NCBI GenBank assembly: GCA_039621445.1
Contig: CP154956.1
Span: 74,252,192 to 74,316,191 of the forward strand
Direction: 5' to 3'
DNA length: 64,000 nt
Source of the DNA: Euglena gracilis
Lineage: Eukaryota > Euglenida > Euglenophyceae > Euglenales
Shown here piece after piece: positions 32,998 through 44,473 of this stretch. A program made the translations under genes and the position numbers. The notes under the pieces were generated by a model. The model saw only the letters and a list, made by a program, of their open reading frames with translations, did not search any database and was not told the DNA's origin. The stretch's first letter is position 1. Each line of letters begins with the position of its first letter.

Positions 32998-34502
32998 TTG
33001 GGAACATGCTGATTCTGGAAATATGGAATTTCTTCGCTGAAAAATGTGGGGACGTGGGGGTCGTTTGAATCTGGACAAGGGAAGCAAGGCATAATGCCAG
33101 CAAGGGGCAACAACGGGCAAACCAGTCACTGGTTTGATGTATTGTGATCACAAGTCCTATGGCCAAGCCTGTGCTATGCCACACCACACATGCACCCATG
33201 CATGCAGCTCTGGACCGCGAGAACCTCAATGGAATACGACCCCGAATATGACTTGTATGAAAGCGTGCGTTTGCAGACAGACCCCCGATGGGGGATGAGG
33301 TTGAGCGCATTTGCGGAGCGGGAATACACCGGGGACTGCCCAGGCGGCAGGTGGCTGCGGAAAAGCGGAAGGATGGGCCAACACAATTTCCTGCAACACC
33401 AGACGTGTGTGAGACTGGGGAGGGGGCTGTTGGGACAGAAATGCATTGCCAAGAAGGAGAATGATTGAGATCCCCTGTGCCTGTCCCACAAAAAGGGCAG
33501 TGCCTTCCACTTTAAAACACTGGCCATGTCCTTTTTCCTCCAGGGGAGGACAAAAGAAAAGGAACACACACAGCATCTTTGGTTCCAATTCCACTCCACA
33601 AATTCAATTTTTTTTGGTCCCCCCCCCAGATATTTTGAACTCTAGTGGTCCATCCTCCCTTGAAGGTGTGCACACCTTTCTGCCAAAATATCCAAAGCAA
33701 AGCGCACATGTTTGCGGGGTGGTGTGTCGGGGATAATGGTCCCAAACAGCCCCCCTCTTTTCCCGCCAGGCTGCCAGACCTGGACAGGCGCTGCGTTGGG
33801 CTGGGCCTCGTGGCTGGCCATAGGGGTCCCAGAAGGCCCAGCGCCAACGATATTGGTGAGGGGAGCGTGACCGACAGATGGGTGAGGGCTGTATGGAGTC
33901 GCATATGGGGACCTTCACAAAGAAGCCCACAGCACCACACCCGAGCGAAAAAGGTAAGAGGCACAACCAGAGAAGGACGTAAGAAAGACACACAAAGACT
34001 CACACAACCCCAAGGGGACCACCCACCCACTCTTTATGGAATCATACCAAGCACCACCAAACACTCTCTTCCCCTAAATGGACTGAAAACCATCAGAAAT
34101 TTGCTTTGAAAGCTTGGACGGAAGGAGCCCCCACCACGCCATCTGAAGGTGGTCCGCTCCCCCCCCCCACCAGAGCAGCCCTCACATTGTTGCCATTGCA
34201 ACAACAGAGATAGGCAGAGGGGCCAATGTCTTCATTTTCAGCCATCATACAATTTGAAGCAGTTTTGGGCACGTCAAGAATTCAAAAGGTTCTTTGGTGC
34301 ATGGTCCTCTGGGAAATGTCGACCTCGGGGACCCCCACCCGGCGCTGTGTTAAACCCGGCCACGGAGGCACACCTGAGCTCCAGACGACCTCCCAAACCA
34401 AACCCTGAGGCAGAGGGGCTTCACCGCAGTGCCGGTCTGGACTGTGAAGCCCCCCGGACGGAGCCTGCGGTCAGGGGCCGGGCCGGCCAGCGGGCTGGCC
34501 CC
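32998..34502. other. Intergenic region between genes A and B
   Basis: Spacer between the stop of gene A and the promoter side of gene B. A GC-rich open stretch at 33760-33900 (plus strand: DLDRRCVGLGLVAGHRGPRR) has no supporting splice pair. No TATA box or polyadenylation signal stands out. Confidence 0.4.
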
Positions 34503-34583
34503 TCAGGCCAGGCTGTACACGTCCTGGGCGTCGTCCTGGACCAGCCGCAGCCGCTCCTCCAGTGGCTCCTGGATGAGCTTGGC
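34503..34583 (-). CDS. Gene A exon A26, carboxy terminus and stop
   Basis: Acceptor CCCTGCCTGAAG|GCC in phase 0, then 26 codons and TGA at 34503-34505. It begins AKLIQEPLEERLRLVQDDAQ and ends DVYSLA. This fixes the 3' end of the coding region. No AATAAA is visible in the next 100 bases. Confidence 0.78.
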   Translation of the reverse strand, partial: AKLIQEPLEERLRLVQDDAQDVYSLA

Positions 34584-35489
34584 CTTCAGGCAGGGGATGG
34601 CGGCAGACCCATCCCCGCGAGGGGGGCACAGGGCGCGGGGGGGAGGGGTGGGGGGCCGCCGTCCACCTCTCGCAGGAGAGGCAGGCGGACGGGGTGGGTG
34701 GGCAGGCAGACGCAAGCGCCGCAGCAAGTGGGCCTTTGAGCTCGTGGCTGGCTGTGGCTTCCCGAAGCTGCCAGAGCCCTCCCCGGGTCCAACTCACAAG
34801 CTGGCAAAGTTGCCGCTGGCTGACCCCTCCTCCTCCTCCTCCTCCTCCTCTCCTCCACGCAAAAGGCCCTCAGAATTTATCACCACTGAGCAGCCATTCG
34901 GGAGGCTGCAGAAAAATTCATTAATGGATCAATGGGGGACGGTGAGGTTCAGCGCTTGAAAATCTGAAAAATAGCTGCTAAAATGACTCTGACCTGAGAA
35001 TTTTGGTCAAAGAACTCAAAAGCCATTACTTTCTTTTTGGCCAATTGCCCAGTTGCCCAGTTGGAGGGGGAAACCCCGCAAACATGCTTGTGCTTCCCGA
35101 CCGGGGGGGGGAGGGGGGGGTGCCTGCCCCTAGCAGGCACACCCCCCCGGGGGGGATAGGGGTCCGGGCCGGACCCAAAAAAAATTCATTGAAAATGGCC
35201 TTCTCCGGGCCCGCGGCGCCTTCGGCGCCGGGGTCGGAGGGGGGTGCCTGCTAGGGGAAGGCACCCCCCAAAACCCTCCCCCCCCGAGGGGGGGGGGGTC
35301 GGATTGGGTGCTATGGGGTGCCTGCCCCTAGCACCCCCCCCGTGGGGTAGGCACCCGACTAAGCACAAGCCTGCCCGCAAAACGCAAAAGAAAAACTTCC
35401 TTGTTCAGTTAAAGGTGGCTGGTGGTGGAGAAATCAACAACATAACAACATCAAACACGAGCCAAGGCGTGGAAGATATTCGAAAACGC

Positions 35490-35660
35490 ACACGAGCACG
35501 CACGCACGCATGCACACATGCACACAACACACACACGCGCGCGCGCGCACACGCACACACGCACACACGCACGCACACACACACACATACACCCCCAACC
35601 CAACCCAACCCAACCCAATCCAATCCAACACAACACGCGCGCGCGCACACACACTTCTGG
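35490..35660 (+). repeat. CA/GC microsatellite with CCAAC minisatellite
   Basis: ACGCACGCACGCATGCACAC passes into (CA)n, then (CCCAA)n (AACCCAACCCAACCC), then CGCGCGCGCAC. Confidence 0.9.
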
Positions 35661-35721
35661 CATTTCGTCCTGTACTTGTTTTCCAAAGCAAAGCTATTGA
35701 TCTTTGTGCCCCGGGAAGGAC

Positions 35722-35915
35722 CTGGCCGTGGGACTCGCTGATCACCTGCACCACCTCCCGCACTGCGGCGGCCCACTGCGTGCGCCGGCCCCGCTGCCGG
35801 GGGGGCTCGTCCAGCAGGGCGTCCAACAGCCGGCCCAGGCAGGCCTGCAGGTGGCGGGCGGCAGGGTGGCTGCCGCACAGCTCCCCGCATGCCGTCGCCT
35901 CCTGGGGTCGCCGCT
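35722..35915 (-). CDS. Gene A exon A25
   Basis: Acceptor CGGCCAAGCAG|AG after a C/T-rich tract, donor GGCCAG|GTCCTT, two bases plus 64 codons. It contains HLQACLGRLLDALLDEPPRQ and then TQWAAAVREVVQVISESHG, both strongly helical. Confidence 0.78.
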
Positions 35916-36154
35916 CTGCTTGGCCGGGCCGAGGAGGGGGCGGGAGACACCGTACCAACCCCCCCCCCACACACACCCCGGAGGTTGTCACGGGACATAC
36001 AGTCCCAGCTCGTTTGAAATGTGCTGGACGTATTGGGACCAGTGCAACATCTCAACACAACATTGCATGGACACCAACTGCACGAGGTGGTTGTGAAGCA
36101 CAGTGCTACAGACGACAGTGCAGCAGTACAGTTACACCCAAAACGCTCCGACGC

Positions 36155-36156
36155 GC

Positions 36157-36191
<35 letters not shown>

Positions 36192-36205
36192 CAAACACAC
36201 AAAGA
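36155..36205 (+). repeat. (AC)n microsatellite
   Basis: Perfect ACAC run followed by CAAACACACAAAGACACAC. In the intron between A24 and A25. Confidence 0.9.
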
Positions 36206-36617
36206 CACACCTGCAGACGAGCAGAACTGAAAGAAACTGCTGAGTGACCAACCCTCTGGCCACACATCCAATTCAGATGTATCACGCCATCACGAAATAA
36301 ACTCTCAAAAACAGGAATTGTGACAAAGGATAGGGACAACTGAAATATTTTGACCCCCTTGGGGCCAGTGTGTTGGTCCAGACTACCAATATGCACCTCA
36401 CCAATATCGACAGCAAATCCCGGTGCTGTGGCAGGTCCTGGTGGAAGGCTGCTTTCCAACGCAAGGTGGAAGGGCCTTCCCGGCGTCACGCACAAATGAC
36501 CTGAGGGTACCCCTGACCCCACGGAAACTGTCAGCTGACAGCTCGGCCTGGTGCCACGGACCTGACAACCCCCAATCATGAAAAACTGGCCAACGCGAAG
36601 GACAATGACAGTTTCAC

Positions 36618-36804
36618 GGGAGCACAGTGGCGGGTGGGCCCGGCGGCGGGCGTCCAGGGCGGCCCACTGCACCGCCAGCACGTTAGCCACGAAGCGGGCG
36701 TACATGTGCGCGGCGAACTGCCGGCGGAAGCGGTCCGGGGCCTGCAGGGGCTGCTCCGGCACGGCGAGGCTGGCCGCGAGCCGGTCCAGCAGCGGCTCAT
36801 CGAA
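36618..36804 (-). CDS. Gene A exon A24
   Basis: It begins FDEPLLDRLAASLAVPEQPL, then RFRRQFAAHMYARFVANVLA. Donor TCC-C|GTGAAA, 62 codons plus one base. The trailing C joins AG of A25 to make CAG (Gln). The acceptor GGGGGAG|TTC has no pyrimidine tract and is the weaker end. Confidence 0.74.
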
Positions 36805-37565
36805 CTCCCCCGCGGCGCGCCCCCAGCCCCTTCAGTGCCCTGTGTGCCTTGGCTGGGGGCCAGGGACGTGTTTGTGTTGGGGTTCAGGCACTCCTACCTA
36901 CCTTCCACCCCCGGGACAAAGGAAAAACCATAAACCACTATAAACCGCTCCCAAAAAAATAAGACCCAGGTCCTATTTATGGGTCCATTGCTGGAAACCT
37001 CCACGCATTTTTGTGGCTTTCTGGGTCAATGGGGGGCAGGGCATTAACTGAGCACTGTGGCAATTTTCCGGGGAGGACAGCTTGGGGAAAAGGTAAGTCT
37101 CACAAGCCCACCATTCCTCAACAGAGACTCGGAAATGTTCCAGAAATGTGAATACCATGGGTGTCAACCAATTGGCGGGCTCAGCACGCCCCCCCAAGTT
37201 CTAGAACTGCTGAACTTCAATAATAGCAATAATAAACTCCCGGTGTGGCGAGTTTTTTCAGCAAACTCCAAGGGGACAGTCTCAAAAAGCGCTGAGTTGC
37301 CACCCAATGAAGTTGTCCCCTCCCTGAGAAGTTCTCACCTTCCTCCCCCCCCCCTGTCAAAGACACAGCATGCCATTGAAACCCCCGCAACGATGGTGCG
37401 TTTCTGAACACTGCCGCCGCTCACTAGCTCGGGGTGGCAGGTAGCCATCACGGCCAGTTGGAACCACCGGGGCATGGAATTGGGAGGTCTGGGAGCCGCA
37501 TCCTGAGTGATGTGGACCGCTCCCCCTCACCAGCCACACGTTTCGGCGCTGGAACCCTGCCATAC

Positions 37566-37685
37566 GCCTGTGCCCCTGGCCCAGAGCATCCGCACAGGAG
37601 GGCGCCGGTCGCCCACCATCCCCCGGGACAGGCTGATCGCCCGGCACTCCGCCAGCACCTTGAGGGCCTCCGGCCGGGTGCCCCG
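37566..37685 (-). CDS. Gene A exon A23
   Basis: Acceptor GCCCTGCAG|CGG, donor ACAGGC|GTATGG, 40 codons, phase 0 to 0. It begins RGTRPEALKVLAECRAISLS. An earlier donor ATG|GTGGGC (37616) is also phase 0. Confidence 0.7.
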
Positions 37686-38029
37686 CTGCAGGGCTGCTAC
37701 CAGGCCCCGGTGGGGGGTCCCTGGGGGATTGACGGCCCCCACCTCATGACATTATAACCAAAGCAGGTGGGGGAGGTTGTTGCACGCCATTTCCTTCCGG
37801 GGGGGGGGGGCTTTTCCATTTTCAAAAAGTCCATTAGTCATTTGCCCCCGGGCATTGGCGGGAGCCGGTGACTCGGGGCAACTCAGGCGAAATGAAATTT
37901 CTTTGAAGAAATAATGGAAATCCATTGCTTTGGGTCAAAAAAAAACAATGGATTTCCATTGTTTCTTCAAAAAAAACCTCCTGCCACCTTCATTCGGTGC
38001 GCGCGGCACCGGGGCCTGCCCGCCATCAC

Positions 38030-38137
38030 CTTCTGGAACCGGGGGCACAGCGCGCCGTCGTTGAACTGAAATGCCGGGGTGACGTCGGCCTGCAGCGCCT
38101 GCAGCACCTTGGCGAAGGCCCGCTCCCGGTCGGTGGC
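38030..38137 (-). CDS. Gene A exon A22
   Basis: Acceptor CCCCGAGAAG|GCC, donor CAGAAG|GTGATG, 36 codons, phase 0 to 0. It begins ATDRERAFAKVLQALQADVT. A second phase-0 donor at ATGAAG|GTGGCA (37987) would lengthen it by 14 codons. Confidence 0.74.
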
Positions 38138-38796
38138 CTTCTCGGGGCCGTGGTGAGGCTCACACAGTGGGGGGGCTCTACAGTACATCATCAAAGTTCC
38201 ACTTGGCACCCGTGTGGGGGGTCCTACTCAGAGTCTCGAAAATTTCGGCTGAAATCCCCCCACCTCCCATCCGGCCAACGCCTTGGGCTGTTGGTGTCGG
38301 GGGTCGGGGGCCAATGCTGGGCAGCTTGCATGGGCAGGCAGCCCCACTCCGGCTGCAGTCAGGCTGCACGGAACACCGGACGCCCGCAAAGAACCCCGGC
38401 ATGGCGCTCCACGACACCGTCGGGTTCCACGATGGCAGCAGCACATACCCCACGGCGGAGTCACCATCATGGCCCCGGCCTGATACATCGGGTAGACACA
38501 GATGGGTGGGGGGGGGCTCGTGTGCACTCACCCCGCACCTCTCCACCACAGTGTCGCGACCCCCCCCCAACACCTAAACTGACATATTTTTGGTTCCCTG
38601 GCCGTCATTGCATGCAGTATCTTTCATACCGACCACTTGGTGCCTTTAAAAGGCGGTGGCTGGGTCTAGAGTCAGAGGCCCGGTCTATCAGCAAGTGAAA
38701 CAGCACGGCAGGTGAAATGCCTCCTCAAAAGAAACCTCCGAAGGTTCGCCCCTGCCCCTCCGGCTCCAGAAAGCTGCACGCGGTGGAGCCCAGTGG

Positions 38797-39422
38797 TGGG
38801 GAGGGTTACAGTGGGGGGATGGACGTAGGAGAAAGGTGTTCACCCTCCTCGAATGTCGTTCAACGACATTCAAGGAGGGTTTTTACCCTCCTCGGATGTC
38901 GTTCGAGGAGGTTTGAGGCCCTCCTGCAATGTTGTTCGAGGTATGCAGGTATCAGATTGCCCTTTGCCGGCAACTGCCTTTTGAACATTTTTGTACGCAA
39001 CTGTTCGGAGGGCCCCAAAATAACAAATCCGTTGTGTGGGTCTTGTGTGTGCAACTCCCTTCTGTTGCCCTCCTTATTGTGGGCATGTTAGCCTGACCCT
39101 ACACCTTTTTATTTTCCAACTCCTTTTGTGTTGTCCGTCGCGTGTTGACCTAACCCCATCCCTTCAATAAACGACACAACTCCTTTTATCTGGGTCCAAA
39201 CTATCAAAATCGCCTGTGTGACATATTCCCTGCACGTGCAATTCCCTTTTGTTGCCGATGTCCTTGAATATCGTTCAAGCACATTCATGGACGGTCGAGA
39301 CCCTCCTCGAATGTGGTTCGAGGTCGTTTAAGGAGGGTGATTAAACCCCCCCAAGAGGGGGGATAAAAAACGTCCGAGAGGTTCGAACGTTCAAGCTCAA
39401 ACCTCCTACGGTTAACCCCCTC
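38797..39422. mobile_element. TTCGAG-family element, about 0.6 kb
   Basis: Left end GGGGAGGGTTACAGTGGGG, inverted right end GGAGGGGGTTAACCGTAGGA. Inside each end are CCTCCTCGAATGTCGTTC-type palindromes. No clear target duplication is visible, so one side may have been altered. It lies in the intron between A21 and A22. Confidence 0.65.
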
Positions 39423-39498
39423 CCGAATGCTGCATCACATGTGTGTGAAGCTTCTGGTCGGGCGGCAGTCCAGCCGCCTCCACCCCCAGCCTGGAGAC

Positions 39499-39661
39499 CC
39501 GGGAGGGCACCGCGTCCTGGCAGCCGGGGCCGTGGGCCGGGACGAGGGGGTCGTCCACCGCCTCCTCCACGATGCTCCACGCCACCTCGGTCAGGGGCGA
39601 TGCCTTCACGAGGGCCAGCACCGCCAGCCGCACGATCTCCCCCAGGAGGTCCCCGCCAGCC
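39499..39661 (-). CDS. Gene A exon A21
   Basis: Acceptor CCCCCCCCCAG|G, donor CGG|GTCTCC, one base plus 54 codons. Core GEIVRLAVLALVKASPLTEV, then AWSIVEEAVDDPLVPAHGPG. Strongly coding. A TTCGAG-family element begins about 80 bp beyond the donor. Confidence 0.8.
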
Positions 39662-39961
39662 CTGGGGGGGGGGTCCCACCGAGGCCTATGATTTTTAAGG
39701 CGCCTTCAAAAAAAAACTTAGGATGCCTAAAAAAGAATGCTTCCATTTGGCAGAATTGCTTTCACAAAGCCCGGACTGTGCACATTTCTACTCCAAAGGA
39801 CTGCGTGCGCAAAAAATCTCTGAAGTTTTTTTCCATTCGGTTTGAGATTTGGTTGAAATACGGCCAATTCAATTTGGAAGAGTTAAAATTCAAGGGCTCC
39901 GTTTTGCAACAGAGACGTGCATGGCATGGCTTCTGGAACAAAGGGATGCGGCCCCTCCCAC

Positions 39962-40069
39962 AACACCACCACGACCCCCCGGGGCTGGCCGCTGTGCATC
40001 CTGACCGTCTTGCGCCGGGCCCACTCCTCCCACAGCAGGGCGGCCGCCTCCCCCGTGGCCGCCTCCATC
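39962..40069 (-). CDS. Gene A exon A20
   Basis: Acceptor GGCGGCCCAG|G, donor TT|GTGGGA: one base, 35 codons, two bases. It begins MEAATGEAAALLWEEWARRK and ends QPRGVVVV. Earlier in-frame GT sites exist, but only this donor gives phase 2 for A21. Confidence 0.72.
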
Positions 40070-40137
40070 CTGGGCCGCCCTCTCCACCAAATGTGTGGGG
40101 CGGTGAAAATGGGGCCCGTTTTGGCCGCCAAAATGGC

Positions 40138-40240
40138 CCATATATATACATATCTGTGTGTATACATATATGTGTGTGTGTGTGTGTGTATATATATTAT
40201 CAATATATATGCATATGTACATGTATATATGTATTATATA
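40138..40240. repeat. TA/TG-rich simple repeat
   Basis: ATATATATACATATCTGTGT, (GT)n, then TATATATATTATCAATATAT. Just upstream of exon A20. Confidence 0.85.
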
Positions 40241-40502
40241 TTCTGATTTTACACTTATGAAAGATGAATTTTCTTGATCATCATAGATGCTGACAGGCTG
40301 ATAAAAAAAACTGATTACCTTTGTCTTCCACAAGGGTTTCTATTTTTTTCCTTTCATTTATTCCATGATGGATGACAGCAAACACAAATTGAGTGGAAAA
40401 AACATGGGTGTGTATTTCTGATGAAAGTGAGTCTGCTGTGAAAATTCAGCCATTTCACTGCAGGAACATGGAAAATGCAGAACAACCTCCCCCCAATGGC
40501 CT

Positions 40503-40878
40503 AAACCCCCCCCATATAACAGGGCAGTGCCCTTTGAGTGGGCAGTGCCCGAATAACGGGGCGGGGGGAAGGCCGAAAAGATGGTTCCAATAACGGGGCA
40601 CCCTCAGTTTTTTTGGTCCAAGAGGTTGGTGAGGACGAAAATGTTCCACAATTATTGCCTGCCGCGAGTACATACATGTACATATGTATACAAAAAGTGC
40701 ATGCATATTTGTGGCAGGGATTTACCAGTTATCCTCCCAAGGGGGTCCATTAGTAGTAAAATTCGGGGCGGGATCCAACGTTTGATGATGGCAGGTAGTG
40801 CCCAAATAACGGGGCAGGGGGGAAGGTCAAAAAGATGATGCCAGTAACAGGGCACCCTGCCCCGTTATTTGGGGGAGT
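40503..40878. mobile_element. TIR element ending CCCCC-AATAACGGGGCAG
   Basis: Left CCCCCCATATAACAGGGCAG plus TGCCC; right, inverted, CCCCCAAATAACGGGGCAGG plus GTGCCC. Internal copies of AATAACGGGGC occur at 40553, 40595 and 40812. Intron between A19 and A20. Confidence 0.65.
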
Positions 40879-41164
40879 TACCGAAGGTCTCCAGGGAATC
40901 CATAGGGTTGACAAAATAATCATTTTGGAAAAAGGGAATGGGGCAATCAGGGTGAAGTGCATCATTTTGGAAAAAGGCAATTATGTGAGTGTCTCCAGAG
41001 TCAATCTCAATTGAAATTGACGTCAGAAAAAAAAACTGTCCCAAGTCATCAAAGCAAAAAAGAGATGGGACAAATTTGAGAGAAAGAAGCACGTCAGGTT
41101 AGACCCACAATAAAATAATCAAGGCATTGCTTAAAGACCCCCCTCCCAGGGGGGCAGCTCCGAG

Positions 41165-41500
41165 GTCAGAAAATATGGGCTGGATGGAAAAAGGCTGCTG
41201 GCTGAACCCTCTCCCCCCATAGGGGTCCCAGGGCTGGAATTAGGCCCGACCCATGGTCAAACCAGGTGCCAAAAAAAACCGAAACCCTCAAAATGCCCAA
41301 AAATTGCCAAGTATGGAAAAAGTCGATTTTTTGACCCCAAATGTGCCCTGGCCAGCCCAAATCCAACTGACCCATTTTGCCATTTTTTGCCCATTTTTGT
41401 ACAGCGAAAAATCCGTTACCATCCAATATAGATAAAACTCTACGATGGGGGGGTCTGGGGCTGGAAAAAGGCAGCTGGCTGGCTTGACCCGGGGGGCCAA
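41165..41500. mobile_element. Element with inverted GGAAAAAGGCTGCTGGCTG ends
   Basis: Left TGGAAAAAGGCTGCTGGCTG-AACCC, right TGGAAAAAGGCAGCTGGCTG-GC...GACCC. The interior contains AACCAGGTGCCAAAAAAAAC and CCATTTTGCCATTTTTTGCC. Here both ends are in direct orientation, so it is a repeat pair more than a clean TIR element. Confidence 0.45.
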
Positions 41501-41540
41501 ATTTTCTTCATCAATGCCCTGGCACTAATTGAGGGGAGAC

Positions 41541-41662
41541 AAAACATTTTCCTTGTATCTTTGGGGTGCCTCCGTGGGAGGCAGTTCCCGGTGCAGAGGG
41601 CGGGGCAGAATGCGCACGATGGACTTGTGGAGGAAGAGGGTGATGGCCGCCCGTCGCTGGGG
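41541..41662 (-). CDS. Gene A exon A19
   Basis: Acceptor GCCTCTGCAG|CCC, donor TT|GTCTCC (the recurring hexamer), 40 codons plus two bases. It begins PQRRAAITLFLHKSIVRILP. The leftover TT joins G of A20 to make TTG (Leu). Confidence 0.7.
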
Positions 41663-41794
41663 CTGCAGAGGCAGCCCCCGGCCCCCCCCAGCCCCCCCCC
41701 CCAGCCCCCCGGCACCCCCCAGTGCAACCCACCCGATTGGGAGACGTGGCGCGTTGGCAGCGTGCCAATGCAGGAACCACTGCTGCTTCATACG

Positions 41795-41900
41795 GTCGAA
41801 ATTCCCCACAAATACGGTCGAAGCCTGACATCGACCGTATGTCGATGTCAGGACATACGGTCCTGACATCGTATCGTATGGACCGTATGATGTCAGAAGA
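41795..41900. repeat. CATACGGTC palindrome cluster
   Basis: CATACGGTCGAA, TACGGTCGAAGCCTGACATC, GACCGTATGTCGATGTCAGG, ACATACGGTCCTGACATCGT and GGACCGTATGATGTCAG overlap as inverted copies within 105 bp, able to fold into alternative hairpins. Confidence 0.75.
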
Positions 41901-42184
41901 TGGCCCACCGCGATGCAAAGCACAATCACAGGTCAAATGTTCTGGCTTGGTTCCATCCATTGCCTCGGATGAGCGATTCTGCAGCAGTGGGTGTGTGGTT
42001 GGGCCTGCAACTCGTTTCTAAGGCCCTGCCCATCCACCCGGTCAGCGAAGGACACCCAGGGTCGCCCCAAGACGGAATTTTGGGCCGTCTTTTCCCCGAT
42101 AACCACCCGGCACTCGCCCCGGAAGTCTTCATGTATCAGGGGGGAGGGGCAACGCCACGGGCTGGGCAGCAGGATGCGGAGAAC

Positions 42185-42349
42185 CCGCACCATCTGGTCC
42201 ACCTGGACGCACTTCAGGAAGCTGGACAGGATGGAGGCAGTGGTCCGCTGCGGCGACGACGCGATGACCTCCGGGCTGAGGAGGTACGCCAGCGTGTGCC
42301 ACGCCGCGTCGCCCGCGGGGCCCCCTCGGCAGGGGTGGCCCGAGAATAG
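42185..42349 (-). CDS. Gene A exon A18
   Basis: Clear coding block containing AWHTLAYLLSPEVIASSPQR and ILSSFLKCVQVDQMVR. The phase-0 acceptor GCTGAG|CTA is weak. CTGCCGAG|GG downstream is an alternative in another phase. Donor candidates are CGG|GTTCTC (used here) and TGG-C|GTTGCC. Confidence 0.68.
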
Positions 42350-42851
42350 CTCAGCGACCCCCGGCGCGGCACATTTTCCCTGGCCCAAACCTGCACGCAC
42401 ACTTTTCGAAAATCCGCCCTCGCACAACCACCCCTGCCCAAAGCCCACCCAAAGTTGGTCAAAAACCCTTGAAACACTTGGCTGGCATAAGGCACACTTT
42501 ACCCTCTGGGGGGGGGGGGAGGGGGTTCGGCAGCCCCAACCTACCCACTCACTCTCAAAAACCTGCTCGCCACCCGGGGCAGAGGTCATGTGTTGCATGA
42601 ATCTTTGGGCTGGACTTGCAGGGGGGGGGGCAGCGGCATCCTTCCAGGAAGCACATCCACGCCTTCCAGTGTGTCATTGGATGAATGTGTGCATGTTTAT
42701 GTGTGTGGTTTTTGCATGTGTGGGCGCACCCCCCCCGTGCCTTTCCCATGGCAGTATTTGCCGCTGAAGTGGCCCTTCCCATCCAATACACAGCCCACCG
42801 TGCAGGCTTTCCAGTCGTTTTGAAAGGGAGGCCCCGGCCCGTCTGGAAGAC

Positions 42852-42911
42852 AGACAGCACGATGCTCTCCACCAGGTTGGGCAGACTGTCGTCCTGCTCC
42901 GCCTTCGCCCG
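42852..42911 (-). CDS. Gene A exon A17
   Basis: Acceptor CTGGGGGCAG|CGG, phase 0 from A16. It begins RAKAEQDDSLPNLVESIVLS. Donor TCT|GTCTTC gives 20 codons. A later donor GCT|GTGTAT (42794) would also be phase 0, so the 3' end is ambiguous. Confidence 0.65.
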
Positions 42912-43029
42912 CTGCCCCCAGGGCCGACGGTAGCTTCAGTCGGGGGGGGGGGGGGTTAGGTAGGGGGCCATTGCCCTCCACTGGCCCCTGCCCCTCTTTG
43001 GCCAGCCTGGCCAAGCCCAGAGCTGTATG

Positions 43030-43210
43030 GGAAGGCCTGGGGGGGGGGGGTTGGAACCGTCACGTGACGTCCCCCACCCACCACAGCATCGCACAAAAAA
43101 GTTTGACCAAAAAAAAAACTGGCACCCCAGAAAATACAGAAAGGCTTGGTGTGAGGGGGGAGGGGGGGACACCCCCACCCACCAGGATGGGGGTGTTTCG
43201 GGGATTCCCC
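43030..43210. mobile_element. GGTCGACCC-family element
   Basis: Begins near TATGGGAAGGCCTGGGGGGG and ends CCACCAGGATGGGGGTGTTT-CGGGGATTCCC. The same closing words occur near 31200-31260. Located between A16 and A17. Confidence 0.55.
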
Positions 43211-43231
43211 TGGCGCCGCCGCGGCCTGTAC

Positions 43232-43322
43232 GGTCGGCCCTGCCCCCGCCAGGGTCTGCAGCAGGTCGATGATGTCCCGGTGGCTGGTGGACGGGGCGGT
43301 GACGAAGTTCGTGATGGCGATG
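43232..43322 (-). CDS. Gene A exon A16
   Basis: Acceptor GAGCGCAG|C. One base plus 30 codons to donor ACC|GTACAG. It reads IAITNFVTAPSTSHRDIIDL and then LQTLAGAGPT. An in-frame TGA just upstream shows that the acceptor must lie close to this position. Confidence 0.74.
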
Positions 43323-43538
43323 CTGCGCTCCCCCGTGGACCGGCCCCGGGGTCAGGCCCCCCAGCAACTGCCGGGGGGGGGCCCGAGCGGAAGACTGAAT
43401 CACGACGTGGTCCACCCTGGCTTGCCTGCGAGGAGGGCTGCCAGGGCAACGTCGGGGATGGGCCACGTAGTACACCCCCACCCCCACACTCGGGCCCAGA
43501 AGCCCACACTGGGTCAAGAAAGGAGGCCTGCGCGGGAC

Positions 43539-43600
43539 ATGCCCTCCTCCAGGGAGAGCTGGCTGTACTGCCGCGCCGAGGGGCCGTTCAGCAGCACCAG
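43539..43600 (-). CDS. Gene A exon A15
   Basis: Acceptor CGCCCCCTCAG|CTG. It begins LVLLNGPSARQYSQLSLEEG. Donor AT|GTCCCG gives 20 codons plus two bases. Unspliced, the frame stops at TGA about 20 bases further on. AT plus the first C of A16 makes ATC (Ile). Confidence 0.65.
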
Positions 43601-43977
43601 CTGAGGGGGCGGCGCCCGGACCGCCAGGCGGCCGGGCCGGGATGCGGCCCCGGCCCCTCGCACATGTGGAGCGGGCCCCGGGTTCCGATGGGTCCCGGAA
43701 TCTGTGTCACAGACTCACGCCGATGGCTGCCGCTGGGCAATGGGCCATTGCCCATTGAGGACACGGGATTGACCAGAATGCCCTCACAATGAGGTTGCAG
43801 GGAAGACACTGACGAGGACACACAGGGCCGATGGTGCAGCTCCATTGGAGGCATTTCGAGCCCCCTGAAAGCATCCATCGGGCTTCCTTTTGAGTTGGCC
43901 CCAACCTCCCATTGTAATTGACCCCAACCCCCCGTGTCTTATGTGGCCCCGGTCCTTTGCCTGCCCCCCATTCAGAC

Positions 43978-44160
43978 CGACGCTTCACTGGCGGTCCAGT
44001 TCGTGAGGGCGAAGTTGAACCTCTCCTTCCGGTCGTCCGCAGGGCTGAACACGCCCTTCAGCTCCACCGTTGGGCGGCCGATGTACCGCACAAGGAGGTC
44101 GTCGCGGAGGCTGATAAGGGTGGCCTGGAGGGCGGGCCGGTAGATGGCGCTGGGGCACCA
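43978..44160 (-). CDS. Gene A exon A14
   Basis: Acceptor CCCCCCGCCCCAG|TGG after a long pyrimidine tract. Exactly 61 codons to donor GCGTCG|GTCTGA. It begins WCPSAIYRPALQATLISLRD and ends FNFALTNWTASEAS. Read through, the frame meets TGA two bases after the exon end, so a terminal exon is conceivable. The phase-0 fit to A15 favours splicing. Confidence 0.8.
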
Positions 44161-44286
44161 CTGGGGCGGGGGGGGGGGGGGGGAGGTGATGGGTGGGCAG
44201 GAGCTTCGTAAAGGTATCAGTGGGTCCAGGTCAGAGGCTGGAAAACTTGGGGTGGCCGGAAAAAGACTGCTGGGCTGACCCCGGCA

Positions 44287-44340
44287 GAGCTATGGTAGGA
44301 GGAGGCTCCATAAGAGGAGGCTCTCGAGCGTCCTGAGTTT
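44287..44340. mobile_element. Short TTCGAG-family tip
   Basis: GAGCTATGGTAGGAGGAGGC followed by AGGAGGCTCTCGAGCG resembles only the left tip of the family. A solo end. Confidence 0.5.
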
Positions 44341-44473
44341 GGCCCGTTTCTTGGACCTCCAAAAGCCAAAAAAATTACAACCATTTATGAACCCTTCAGG
44401 CAGCTGGAAAATAATTAAAACTTGTCGATGGGGGGAAAAGGAAGCTGGCTGGCTGGTTGGACAATAATGCCCC

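Noticed and set aside
33190-33468. Plus-strand 92-codon frame (MHPCMQLWTARTS...)
   Set aside because: No acceptor or donor, mixed composition, and no continuation; probably chance.
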